A stretch of DNA of 46,831 bases from JBOGJG01 sp050747825 (GCA_050747825.1 JBOGJG010000382.1:1-46831), one strand, 5' to 3'. Counted from the stretch's first letter, positions 32,562-41,003 are shown. Notes: a model not told the origin generated them from the sequence alone. Made by a program: numbers and translations.

Positions 32562-35500
32562 GTGTTTAGAAAATTGGTATGCTCAGTCTGTTCAGGTTTT
32601 ATCGTTTCTCTGGCGGTGATCGCCCTCGTGAACGGGTCAGCCCTGGGACAGAGTTTGCCCCGACCTATTGTTCAGGTTTTAACTCCGGAGGGGACTCAAG
32701 ACACCAGTTTGAGTTCCGGCTACTGGATGATGGCTTCCGGCAAGCTCGGAACTCTGGATAATCCCATTCCGGTACCGGATCATATAGCGATCTCACTCAA
32801 GATCGGTGACCGGGTGAACCCGCAGTGGCCTCCAGGCGACTCGCAGTTGAATGGGATCAGCATACAGACGGTCCCTGCAAGCGAGAACGAAGTGAGCGTT
32901 TTCCTGGTAGGAGGCGCCAGTGCCAAGCCTTCACTCACCGTTCGGAGCTATGCGACATGGGCGTTGAACGTTCCCAAAAAACTGGTTGTGGAAGTTTCTA
33001 TCGGCCCGTTTCCGCCACCTGACCCGAATAGTGTCGTTAAGGTGGCGGTCTGGTTCAAGCGAACCACTTCCAGCAGCGGCGGTGGTGGCGGGAACGGTGG
33101 TGGCGGCGGAGGGACGGCCAACAGCGCTCCGGTCGTCAATGCCGGTGCCGATCAGACTGCCAATTTTGGACAACAGTCAGTGGTCCTTGCAGGGACAGCC
33201 ACAGACGCCAATGGAGATAACCTGACATATACCTGGACTCAGGTGTTTACGCAAAGCAGCGGCACGGGTGCGGAACCGGAAGTTAACATCCTGAATCCCA
33301 GTCAGAAAAATGCCAGCTTCGAAGCCCCGTCTACAAGTCATACGCTCACTTTCAAACTCTGTGCCAGCGACGGCAAGGCAACCACCTGCGATAACACGCA
33401 GGTTTTCGTCGGTGGCAGTGGCGGCGGTAGTGGTGGAGGCGGCAATGGCGGTGGATCGGGTGATCCGGGCCAACTGGAGACCGTATGTTCCGATGAGAGC
33501 AGTATCAACAATGATCCGGCTGTAGCCAACGCCGGGCCCGATCGTGAAGTTCAGCCTGGAGACCCGGTGGTCGTTAACGGCGGAGGCAGCGACCCCGACA
33601 ACACGCCGCCTCAGACCACGATCATCGCAGGTGTCATAGTCACTATCGAGGGCCTCAGCTTCCAATGGGAAGTTATCAACGGCGCCGGTCTTCCGATTTC
33701 ACTTCAGAACGCGACAACATCAAGCGTTTCTTTTACCGCCCCGGAAGTGGATGAAGATACGACCATCGTGCTGGCGCTCACAGTCAAAGACACCAAGGGT
33801 TGCGGCACTCGAGATCACGTGTCCATCACTATCAAGAGCGCAGTCACCCTGACTGCTGACGCAGGCAGCGACCAAACGGCAGGCAAGGGCCAGAAGGTGA
33901 CGCTCTCGGGAAGCGGTTCCGATTCCGAGGGAGGCACTCTGAGTTATCTTTGGAGCCAGATCTCCGGAAAACTTGTGGGCCTTGCATTTGCCAACCGCGC
34001 CAGCGCCAGCTTCAATGCTCCCAGCAGCATCACCGAGGATATTGAGTTGGTTTTCCAGCTCACGGTCACTAACGGTTCAGGAAAAAGCGCCACGGATAAT
34101 GTCACCATCATGATCTCGGCCAACAGCGCCCCTGAACTGACGGCGCTGGAAGACAAGGCTGTGACCTCAGGCGCCTCCGTGGAACTGGCCGCTTCTGCCA
34201 CGGATGCGGAAGGGGACGAGCTGACGTTCTCCTGGACTCAAGTCTCGGGGCCGGACGTTACACTCGAGAATGCCGATAAAGCGGCCGCTTCCTTCACGGC
34301 GCCAACCGTGGAAGAGGAGGAGCAAATAGTCTTCAAAGTCACCGTAAGTGACGGGACCTCTGAAGTTGAGGATACCGTGACGGTGAACGTGAGACCGGGC
34401 ACCTTAAATGCCCTGGTATTCCCCGCTTCGGTCGACACCGGAAATCCGTTCTTCGAAAATACTTCGGTGGGTGTAGCTGTCTTGAACTCCAATTCCAGCG
34501 CCAATAACATCTCCATCTCGAACCTGAAGCCCAACGGCGAATCCTCACCCGGTGGAAATGGACCCATCGAGCTCTCAGGCAAAGGCCAGAGCGCCTGGGT
34601 TACCAGCCAGTTCGTCGAGGACCCGGAGATCGCCGCACTGCTTGTGCAGGGCGATGCCGGGCCGATTCAGGGCTTCTTCATGGTCTTTGACAATAACCTC
34701 AACAGGATGGACGGTATAGGTGGAAAGCTCGTCGAATCAGAAGAATTCTACTTCCCACTGGCCCGCCAGGGTGAAGACGAGACCACATTGTTCTTCATCT
34801 TCAATCCCGGTGATGTTCCAGCGGAGGACGTGAAGTTGCAGTGGTTGGCCGCCGACGGCACACTCCTGAAAGAAGTCACGGACCAACTCGAAGCCGGAGG
34901 AATGATCAAGGGCTCGCTGGATCAGATTTTCGGATCCCTGGAGGGCGCCCAGGCTGGACCCCAAACCTTCCAAAGTGAAACGCCAAGTTCTGACGGCTAT
35001 GTGAAGATAACGGGCGACGTGCCCTTGAAAGGATTCCAGTTCCTTGGGACAGCATCCGATTACACTTCGCTCACCGCCCAGGTCGGCATGCTGGTGAGAA
35101 AACTGCTCGTACCGCACTTCTTTATAGACGGCAGAGGTGGAGACACCGAAATCCGCTTGCTCAATACGGGCGAGAATGCGGCCTCGGTTAAACTTCAGGC
35201 CTTCAACGATAACGCTGATTCCGTAGGCACGGACGAGTTCGAGGTCGAGCCGGGCAAGTTGTTTGTAGGTAGCCTCAAAGAACGGCTGGGCCTGCAGGTC
35301 GGCGAGTCCGAAGTGATTCAGGGCCACGTGCGACTGGAGATTTCCGGAGGAACGGCCGGCGCCTTTACTGAGCCGGCCATGTTGATCGGCGCCGTCTCCT
35401 TCTCGGGCAACAGCGGCAACTTCAAATCGATGCTGCCCATGATTGAGGAAGGGCGGTTGGAATCGCTTTTCCTCCACGTGGCACAGTCGGAAGAGGTGGA

Positions 35501-35786
35501 TGTCTTTACCGGCTTCGCTCTCCTGAACATGGAGGCGGTACCCGCCAACGTAAAGATTGAGGTCTTCAATACCGACGGGGAGCTGACGGCTGAGAACACG
35601 TTTCTGGTCGGCGCCAAGAACAGGCTCGTCGGACTTTTGAATGAGTTGCTGGATGATCCGGCGTTCAGTCAGGTTGGAGGCCACATCCGGGTAACGAGCG
35701 ATCAGCCGGTGGTTACTTTTGCTCTCTTCGGTGACTTCCAGTCGAAGTTCTTGTCGGCTATCGAAGGGCAGACGCCGGAAGAATAG
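32562..35786 (+). CDS. Giant exported protein: four PKD/REJ-like domains plus four C-terminal beta repeats
   Basis: 1074 residues. GTG start with AAGGAG (32548-32553); signal peptide ending near SALGQS. After an N-terminal domain come two Gly-rich linkers and four PKD/REJ-like Ig domains (about 190-285, 325-425, 428-520, 523-618), each with an NAGxDQ-like opening and FxAPxxxED-type strand. The C-terminal 450 residues hold four related units of about 110 residues, e.g. VPHFFIDGRGGDTEIRLLN and LFLHVAQSEEVDVFTGFALL. No sortase or PEP-CTERM signal is seen. Likely a cell-surface or secreted adhesion/matrix protein; type II secretion is the plausible route. Confidence 0.82.
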   Translation: MFRKLVCSVCSGFIVSLAVIALVNGSALGQSLPRPIVQVLTPEGTQDTSLSSGYWMMASGKLGTLDNPIPVPDHIAISLKIGDRVNPQWPPGDSQLNGISIQTVPASENEVSVFLVGGASAKPSLTVRSYATWALNVPKKLVVEVSIGPFPPPDPNSVVKVAVWFKRTTSSSGGGGGNGGGGGGTANSAPVVNAGADQTANFGQQSVVLAGTATDANGDNLTYTWTQVFTQSSGTGAEPEVNILNPSQKNASFEAPSTSHTLTFKLCASDGKATTCDNTQVFVGGSGGGSGGGGNGGGSGDPGQLETVCSDESSINNDPAVANAGPDREVQPGDPVVVNGGGSDPDNTPPQTTIIAGVIVTIEGLSFQWEVINGAGLPISLQNATTSSVSFTAPEVDEDTTIVLALTVKDTKGCGTRDHVSITIKSAVTLTADAGSDQTAGKGQKVTLSGSGSDSEGGTLSYLWSQISGKLVGLAFANRASASFNAPSSITEDIELVFQLTVTNGSGKSATDNVTIMISANSAPELTALEDKAVTSGASVELAASATDAEGDELTFSWTQVSGPDVTLENADKAAASFTAPTVEEEEQIVFKVTVSDGTSEVEDTVTVNVRPGTLNALVFPASVDTGNPFFENTSVGVAVLNSNSSANNISISNLKPNGESSPGGNGPIELSGKGQSAWVTSQFVEDPEIAALLVQGDAGPIQGFFMVFDNNLNRMDGIGGKLVESEEFYFPLARQGEDETTLFFIFNPGDVPAEDVKLQWLAADGTLLKEVTDQLEAGGMIKGSLDQIFGSLEGAQAGPQTFQSETPSSDGYVKITGDVPLKGFQFLGTASDYTSLTAQVGMLVRKLLVPHFFIDGRGGDTEIRLLNTGENAASVKLQAFNDNADSVGTDEFEVEPGKLFVGSLKERLGLQVGESEVIQGHVRLEISGGTAGAFTEPAMLIGAVSFSGNSGNFKSMLPMIEEGRLESLFLHVAQSEEVDVFTGFALLNMEAVPANVKIEVFNTDGELTAENTFLVGAKNRLVGLLNELLDDPAFSQVGGHIRVTSDQPVVTFALFGDFQSKFLSAIEGQTPEE

Positions 35787-35795
35787 GGCAGTGCT

Positions 35796-35830
35796 GGGGT
35801 CAGATCTTGAAAAACTCAAGATCTGACCCC
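35796..35830. repeat. REP-like perfect palindrome between two exported-protein genes
   Basis: GGGGTCAGATCTTGA (35796-35810) and its exact reverse complement TCAAGATCTGACCCC (35816-35830) are separated by AAAAC, a 15-bp perfect stem. No T run follows (TCTGATAG), so it is not a standard terminator. The design resembles REP palindromes mobilised by RAYT/IS200-type transposases, but no such gene is in the window. Confidence 0.75.
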
Positions 35831-35848
35831 TCTGATAGAATTTGGCCG

Positions 35849-37084
35849 ATGAAACGGATAATAGGCTCGTTTTTTGTTTCTGTTTTTCTCCACACTCCTT
35901 CATTACCCGCCGATCAGGATTTATCGAACTGGTTGGGGCTATGGCGTATTGAGCAGCAGTCGGATGCGCAGAATGCCGTTGTCTACCATCTGCAGATCTC
36001 TGGAGATGCCTCAGCATTAAAACTGAAGCTTTTTAGTTCTGAATGGTTGGAGGTAAAAGTCCGGTCGATCTCCAAGGAGCCGGGCCAGGTTACCTTTTAT
36101 TGGGAAGTGGGAGGTAAGCCGTTTTCGATGACCCTTCACCCCGCCCAGACGGGCGCGACAGGGGAATGGATGCTGTCTCATCCTCAGTTTCCCATGAAGG
36201 GGGCCGCGCTGGCCAGAAAAGTTTTCTCCCAGGCAAACCGGGAACCTTTTGAGGGGACCAGACGTCTGCAGACTGCCGAAGGACTCGTGGATTTGACTGG
36301 CAGACTCCTGAAAGAGGCCCCGCTCGACTCCCTGGAAGCGTTCACGGCTTATTGGAATAAGTCTTTTGAGCCTGAGTATTATCCTCTGGTCCATGATTAT
36401 CTTTACGGCAGACAGGTTCTGCGAAAAGGTTTGAAAGGCAGCCAATTAAAGACAGTCTACGAACAACTTGCCAGAGCGAGCTTCAAGACGCACGCTTCTG
36501 AGTTTTCCAGCCTGTATACCAAGGTTCGCCGCGACCTTTCACAGAAATTCCCGGACGTTCTTAACAAGAATGCATTGATCACTTTGCCTCCCTTTTCGGG
36601 CGCGAAGTCTGAAACTAAAAACTTCGGCGGCGCCATCTTTACCTTCGTTGATGTCCATTCGACAAAGACACTGCCTCGAGAGCAATTACCCTATTTTATC
36701 GCGCACCAGGTATTGATCACTCCGCTTCGGCTCCGCCATCCGGCCGAGGGCACCCTGGGCCTCGAAATCTTTAAAGAGGGCTTTCGCATCTACGTATCCA
36801 GCCAGCTTGGCTACTCGCAAAACCGTTCCGACGCTTTCCTGATGACGGAAGAGCAGATGAAAGAGGTGGATTCGAATCTGGCTCAGTATCGCAGCCAGAT
36901 CAGAAACAACGTCCATTCCAGATCAGCTTCCCTGATGCGCAAGTACTTTGCCGACCCTCCATACGCGGGACGGGTCGTCGGCTACGCTCTGATTGAGAAG
37001 CTGAGCGAACGATTTACTCCAAAAGAATTGCTCGACATGCAGCGCCCCAGGCTGATGGAAGAAATCCGGGCCTTTCTGAAGTGA
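35849..37084 (+). CDS. Exported protein resembling a gluzincin-type protease that has lost its zinc motif
   Basis: 411 residues. Start at 35849 (MKRIIGSFFVSVFLHTPSLPA, signal peptide); the frame further upstream runs through the REP palindrome. The N-terminal half is beta-rich. The C-terminal half has the layout of DUF2268-like peptidases: a FIAHQVLITPLRLRH helix where HExxH would be, then EGFRIYVSSQLGYS like the EGxAxY glutamate helix, and a long helical end with KYF..PPYAGRVVGYALIEKL. The first Glu and second His of HExxH are absent (HQVLI), so it is probably not a zinc protease. The family call is tentative. Confidence 0.6.
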   Translation: MKRIIGSFFVSVFLHTPSLPADQDLSNWLGLWRIEQQSDAQNAVVYHLQISGDASALKLKLFSSEWLEVKVRSISKEPGQVTFYWEVGGKPFSMTLHPAQTGATGEWMLSHPQFPMKGAALARKVFSQANREPFEGTRRLQTAEGLVDLTGRLLKEAPLDSLEAFTAYWNKSFEPEYYPLVHDYLYGRQVLRKGLKGSQLKTVYEQLARASFKTHASEFSSLYTKVRRDLSQKFPDVLNKNALITLPPFSGAKSETKNFGGAIFTFVDVHSTKTLPREQLPYFIAHQVLITPLRLRHPAEGTLGLEIFKEGFRIYVSSQLGYSQNRSDAFLMTEEQMKEVDSNLAQYRSQIRNNVHSRSASLMRKYFADPPYAGRVVGYALIEKLSERFTPKELLDMQRPRLMEEIRAFLK

Positions 37085-37101
37085 GAAAAAAGGTGGGGCC
37101 C

Positions 37102-38289
37102 TCACCTCCAGACATGCGGCAGCCGCAGCAGCCCGCCGTCGGGTCCGCTGTCGCGGACGGTAAATTCGCCGGTTTTTTCGACAGCGTCGTAGGCCTGGAG
37201 ATTCTCCTGATCGGTGGTGACGACATTGAAAGAATAGACGCCGGAGAGCAGCGGCAGGTCCGGGAACTCCAGGGTGCAGAGATATTCCTCCGGTCCCAGC
37301 CGCTTCAATTCAGACCCCCCAACGATGTTGGAGACGCTGTAAACGATCACGCCGTCATTTCGGATCAGTGCGATGCCGATTCCCGGAGTGCCCCTAAATT
37401 CGGATGCGAAGTGCGCTCTAACCTCAACGCGCAGCGTCTCTCCGGTTTGGAATTCCTGACAGCCGTTGCCCTGATGGTCCAGGATCCGAATTTCCTCGAT
37501 CCAGCAGATACGTTTCAGGCTGTAGGCTGTAGGCTGTAGGCTGTAGGCTGTAGCGCGGCTTCCTTCGTCTCGCAGCAGATCAGTGTAGAGATCGACCATC
37601 TCATCGGCCGGGCCCAACCCTTCGACTTGTCCCTGATTCAGCCACAGGGCCCGGTCGCAAAGAGTACGCACCTGGTACAGATTGTGTGAGCAAAACAGAA
37701 TCGTTATGCCCTTTCGCCTGAAATCCAGGATCAGATCCGTGCATTTTTTCTGGAACCTCTGGTCACCCACGGCCAGCGCTTCATCGATGACGAGAATGGA
37801 TGGATCGAATCCAGTTGCCACGGAAAATCCCAAACGGACGTACATTCCCGAAGAGTAGGTTTTGACGGGTTCGTCGATGAATTGTTCCAGCTCGCTGAAG
37901 GCTATAATTGATTCTTCCCTCTCACGAATCTCTTCCCGGCTAAAACCCATAAGAGCCCCGTTGAAATAAATGTTCTGACGCCCCGTGAATTCCTGGTGAA
38001 AGCCGGCGCCCAGCTCCAAAAGAGCGCTGGCTCTTCCGTTTACTGAGACAGTGCCGGTTGAAGGAAGAGTTGTGCCCGTGATGATCTTGAGGAGCGTACT
38101 TTTCCCGGCGCCATTGTCCCCAATCAAGCCAAAGGTTTCACCCGATTTCACTTCGAAAGAGATTCGCTCAAGAGCCTGAATTCTATGATGAGAAGCAATT
38201 CCCAACACGATCTCCTTAAACAGGGATCGGGGGCCCCGGTAAAGCTTGTAGACTTTTGAGAGTTGGGAAACCGCAATGGCGGGAGTCAT
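37102..38289 (-). CDS. wzt: Polysaccharide ABC exporter ATPase with Wzt-type C-terminal domain
   Basis: 395 residues. The ATPase domain (about 1-240) has Walker A GDNGAGKSTLL, signature YSSGMYVRLGFSVA, Walker B ILVIDEALAVGD and a switch His in FCSHN. A short linker built from 7-base repeats (ATAYSLQPTAYSLK, about 247-260) leads to a Wzt_C beta-sandwich (about 265-385) that in O-antigen exporters binds the modified non-reducing end of the glycan. It pairs with the permease upstream (four-base overlap). A one-unit change in the linker repeat would cut off the carbohydrate-binding domain. Confidence 0.93.
   Translation of the reverse strand: MTPAIAVSQLSKVYKLYRGPRSLFKEIVLGIASHHRIQALERISFEVKSGETFGLIGDNGAGKSTLLKIITGTTLPSTGTVSVNGRASALLELGAGFHQEFTGRQNIYFNGALMGFSREEIREREESIIAFSELEQFIDEPVKTYSSGMYVRLGFSVATGFDPSILVIDEALAVGDQRFQKKCTDLILDFRRKGITILFCSHNLYQVRTLCDRALWLNQGQVEGLGPADEMVDLYTDLLRDEGSRATAYSLQPTAYSLKRICWIEEIRILDHQGNGCQEFQTGETLRVEVRAHFASEFRGTPGIGIALIRNDGVIVYSVSNIVGGSELKRLGPEEYLCTLEFPDLPLLSGVYSFNVVTTDQENLQAYDAVEKTGEFTVRDSGPDGGLLRLPHVWR
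37518..37552 (-). repeat. Heptamer array H4 in the Wzt interdomain linker
   Basis: Five perfect units of GGCTGTA on the plus strand (TACAGCC in the coding direction). The coding strand is free of stops in all frames; the other strand would contain TAG. Total 35 bases, not a multiple of three. Confidence 0.92.
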
Positions 38290-39101
38290 ACCAGGTCCAG
38301 TAGCTCTCCCCGGGTCCGGGTCAGTATAAAATGGCCGAGATAGTAAGCGGCGACTCCGAAAAGGATCCAGTAGACGGTTCCGGTAGTTGAAGGATCCGGA
38401 CTGCCCAGGAAGACAAAACGATAGATTTCAACCAAGTGGGTGAAAGGATTGATGTTCAGAATCCAGCCAAAGATTGCGGGCGCCCGTTCTGCCTGGCTCT
38501 TTGGATACACGATAGGCGTAATCCAGAAAAGCAGCATAAAAAGGACGCCTAGAATTTGAGCGATATCCCGAAAAAAAACGTTGAGACAGGCGACCGACAA
38601 AGATAAACCGTAGACCAGTAAAATCTGAAAGGGCAGGAGGATAAAAAACAGGGGTAAAAGGTCTACTCTCAAAGAGCCGTTAGCAAGTAAAATAAGCGCG
38701 AAAACAAGCGAGCCCAGCAGTTGATGAAAAATGGCCGAGGCGGCGACGCTGAATGGAAGCACCTCAAGCGGAAAACGCAGCTTCTTGATCAGGTTGGCAT
38801 TTTCGATAAAGGCGCGTGAGGAACGGGTCACCGATTCCTGGACGGCCATCCAGGGTAAAAGAGCGGCAAACAGATAGGCCGCAAACTGGCCGGTGGACGC
38901 TGTTTCTCCGAAGCGGATGTTCAATACAACCGAAAAGATCAGAGTGTATAGCAGCAGTTGCAGGAGCGGATTCAAAATCGACCAGAAAATACCGATGATG
39001 GATCCGACGTAACGGCTGCGAATGTCACGAACGATCAACTCCGATATGAGGTATCGATTCTGTGCCAGTGCAAGTAGGGACATCTCGTGGTGCACAATCA
39101 T
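38286..39101 (-). CDS. wzm: Polysaccharide ABC exporter permease (Wzm-type, ABC-2)
   Basis: 271 residues from the ATG at 39101. The frame extends to 39143, but those codons are made of a dispersed repeat. The cytoplasmic start (NRYLISELIVRDIRSRYVGS) is the standard ABC-2 polysaccharide permease entry, followed by six predicted membrane helices and the conserved PFTHLVEIYRFVFLG loop near the end. With Wzt it would flip a completed lipid-linked glycan to the periplasm. Divergent from the ligase gene on the other strand, with only the repeat between them. Confidence 0.92.
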   Translation of the reverse strand: MIVHHEMSLLALAQNRYLISELIVRDIRSRYVGSIIGIFWSILNPLLQLLLYTLIFSVVLNIRFGETASTGQFAAYLFAALLPWMAVQESVTRSSRAFIENANLIKKLRFPLEVLPFSVAASAIFHQLLGSLVFALILLANGSLRVDLLPLFFILLPFQILLVYGLSLSVACLNVFFRDIAQILGVLFMLLFWITPIVYPKSQAERAPAIFGWILNINPFTHLVEIYRFVFLGSPDPSTTGTVYWILFGVAAYYLGHFILTRTRGELLDLV

Positions 39102-39105
39102 ACCT

Positions 39106-39134
39106 AATCCGTGCAATCCGTGGAATCCGCGGCT
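39106..39134. repeat. Dispersed CACGGATT repeat, copy 5, between wzm and the ligase gene
   Basis: AATCCGTGC, AATCCGTGG and AATCCGCGG repeated with a nine-base period, then CT. It fills the 54-base divergent gap and creates in-frame upstream start codons for both neighbouring genes (39111 plus, 39143 minus), which I regard as artefacts of the repeat. Confidence 0.7.
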
Positions 39135-39155
39135 AAAAAACATGGTCTATTTGTC

Positions 39156-41003
39156 ATGCGCCCTAAAGTCGTAAAGAGCAAAGCCAAGTCAAATCGGGAT
39201 TTCTCTTACCTCCTCCAGGTACTATCCGGCATTCTCTTCGTCTCGCTCCCTTTTATCGTCAGCTTCACGGGATACGACAAGTTCAGGGTGCCCAAGGATA
39301 TTTACCTGAACCTGTTTGTTCTCGTGATGGGAGCTGTCTTTCTGGCTTCTCGCCGCTGGAGCCTGCGCCTGAGCTTCAGGAGTTGGGAACTGCTCCTGGT
39401 GGCCGGGATAGTGTACGTGGGAATCACCAGCTTCTTGAGTCCCCGGCCCGAGGTGAGTATCCGGGCGTTCTTTCAAATCACCTACTTTTCCGTGCTTTTG
39501 TTGATACTGAGGGAAATCGCCTGGGCAGGCTTTCAAAGGAAACTCTGGATATGGATTTCAGCGGCTACAGGGATCAGCGCCCTTATCACGGTTTTGGAGT
39601 ACTTTGGCAAAGTGCCATTCATTCTCAGGCCCAGTGGCGAAGTCCTGGAAGGACGGGTCACTCCTGCCGGGCTGATCGGAGACGTCAACAGCGGAGGATT
39701 TCTGTTCGGTTTGGTCTGCCTGATCCTGCTCTATGGAATTCTGGGACAATCGGATAGAAAGATCCAGTTTATATCCCTTGCGCTGTTCCTGGTGAACCTG
39801 ACTGGAATGGCCTTCACGCGAACTCTGACTGCTATTTTCAGCCTGCTGGCATGTCTGGCAGTATGGCTGGTCTTTCACCATTGGTGGGTTTTCCGGACCG
39901 AACGGCGGCTTACGCGGGCAGTGGTCATCCTGTGGATCGTCCTGGCCCTCGGTTTTGTGGGAGCTGGGGTACTGGGAGTCAAGGCAGGCGTTATGGACCG
40001 CGTAGAACTCGTCTGGGAGCAGATGCGGCGCGGGGACTGGTCCGCCGCCACTTCAGGCCGCCAGCCCGTGTACCTGATTACATGGGAGATGATCAAAGAG
40101 CAGCCCTGGCTCGGCTATGGACTGAATACTTTTGGGCAGGACTTCTTTTTCTATCGGTCCCAAACGGCTTTCGGACAGGAGCAGGAGCTGCTGAACCTCC
40201 CGGGAGCTTACCGGGAGGTCCACAATGAATACCTGCAGATCTGGGAGGAATTGGGCTTGAGCGGCCTTTTGTTTTTCCTGGTCCTTCTCGTTGGCCCGGT
40301 TCTGCTGGCCCTGCCCTTGATGCTGCGCTTAAAGGATCCTCAGGAAATTTACTGGCTGGGCGTTCTTTGTCTGGGAGTGCTCTACACGGCCCTGAACAGC
40401 TTGGGCTTTTTCCCTTTCCATGTTTCTCTGACTGCAGCTTATATCGTATTGTTAATCGGTGGCCTCCGGCACTTTGAAACCCGCCACCCGCCACCCGCCA
40501 CCCGCCACCCGTCACCCGCCACCCGCCACCCGTCTTCCGATTACCAGATCCTCAAAATAGCGGCTCTTTCCTGTGCCCTTCTGGCCTTGGGTTTTTTTCA
40601 GGTTCAGAAATGGCGCGCCAATCATGAATTGGGTGTGGGCGCCTTCCTGCTGGAGAGCACGGTATCAGGCCAATACGATGCGAGGCAGCGGCGCATCATA
40701 GCCGGCGAAGCGCTCCGAAGACTCGAGCATGCCGAGGATCTTTATCCCTATTTCTATGACGTCCACAACCTGGCAGGCTCAGCCAAGGTACTGATGGGAA
40801 GACCCGCTGAGGCGGTGAAGGACCTCAGGAAAGCATCTGTTTATCTTCCCAGCCCCGAAGTCTTCACCAACCTGGGCGCCGCTTATCTGGCCGACCGCCG
40901 GTTTGATAAGGCCAGGGCCTCGATCGAGCTGGCTCTTCGTTACAATCCCGATTCCTTCAAAGCCCGCCAGGCACTGAATTACTTGGAAACGAATGGACTC
41001 TGA
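39156..41003 (+). CDS. O-antigen ligase/polymerase-type membrane protein (Wzy_C) with C-terminal TPRs
   Basis: 615 residues. About ten membrane helices (residues 15-430), with the large loop carrying the family motif REVHNEYLQIWEELGLSGLLF and the upstream QPWLGYGLNTFGQ element of WaaL/Wzy_C proteins. After the last helix of the ligase domain a loop encoded by eight 7-base repeats (RHPPPATRHPSPATRHPSS) precedes another helix and a TPR region (about 510-615: FTNLGAAYLADRRFDKARAS). It would join glycans to lipid A, protein or each other on the periplasmic side. The ATG at 39156 is chosen over the repeat-derived 39111. Confidence 0.87.
   Translation: MRPKVVKSKAKSNRDFSYLLQVLSGILFVSLPFIVSFTGYDKFRVPKDIYLNLFVLVMGAVFLASRRWSLRLSFRSWELLLVAGIVYVGITSFLSPRPEVSIRAFFQITYFSVLLLILREIAWAGFQRKLWIWISAATGISALITVLEYFGKVPFILRPSGEVLEGRVTPAGLIGDVNSGGFLFGLVCLILLYGILGQSDRKIQFISLALFLVNLTGMAFTRTLTAIFSLLACLAVWLVFHHWWVFRTERRLTRAVVILWIVLALGFVGAGVLGVKAGVMDRVELVWEQMRRGDWSAATSGRQPVYLITWEMIKEQPWLGYGLNTFGQDFFFYRSQTAFGQEQELLNLPGAYREVHNEYLQIWEELGLSGLLFFLVLLVGPVLLALPLMLRLKDPQEIYWLGVLCLGVLYTALNSLGFFPFHVSLTAAYIVLLIGGLRHFETRHPPPATRHPSPATRHPSSDYQILKIAALSCALLALGFFQVQKWRANHELGVGAFLLESTVSGQYDARQRRIIAGEALRRLEHAEDLYPYFYDVHNLAGSAKVLMGRPAEAVKDLRKASVYLPSPEVFTNLGAAYLADRRFDKARASIELALRYNPDSFKARQALNYLETNGL
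40479..40534 (+). repeat. Heptamer array H5 in the ligase gene
   Basis: Eight units: ACCCGCC four times, ACCCGTC, ACCCGCC twice, ACCCGTC. Total 56 bases, two more than a multiple of three. No forward frame contains a stop. It codes for a Pro/Arg/His-rich loop between membrane helices. The longest array in the window. Confidence 0.93.

Noticed and set aside
35796..35830. Intrinsic terminator after the 1074-aa gene
   Set aside because: The stem is perfect, but no T run follows on either strand; a REP-like element fits better, although some terminator function cannot be ruled out.
34737..36017. 426-codon open frame on the minus strand across the end of the 1074-aa gene
   Set aside because: It is antisense to clear repeats of the exported protein, runs through the REP palindrome and shows no protein motif.
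15991..40534. CRISPR array interpretation of the short tandem repeats
   Set aside because: Units are 7 bases and adjacent without spacers, sequences differ from site to site, and no cas gene is present.
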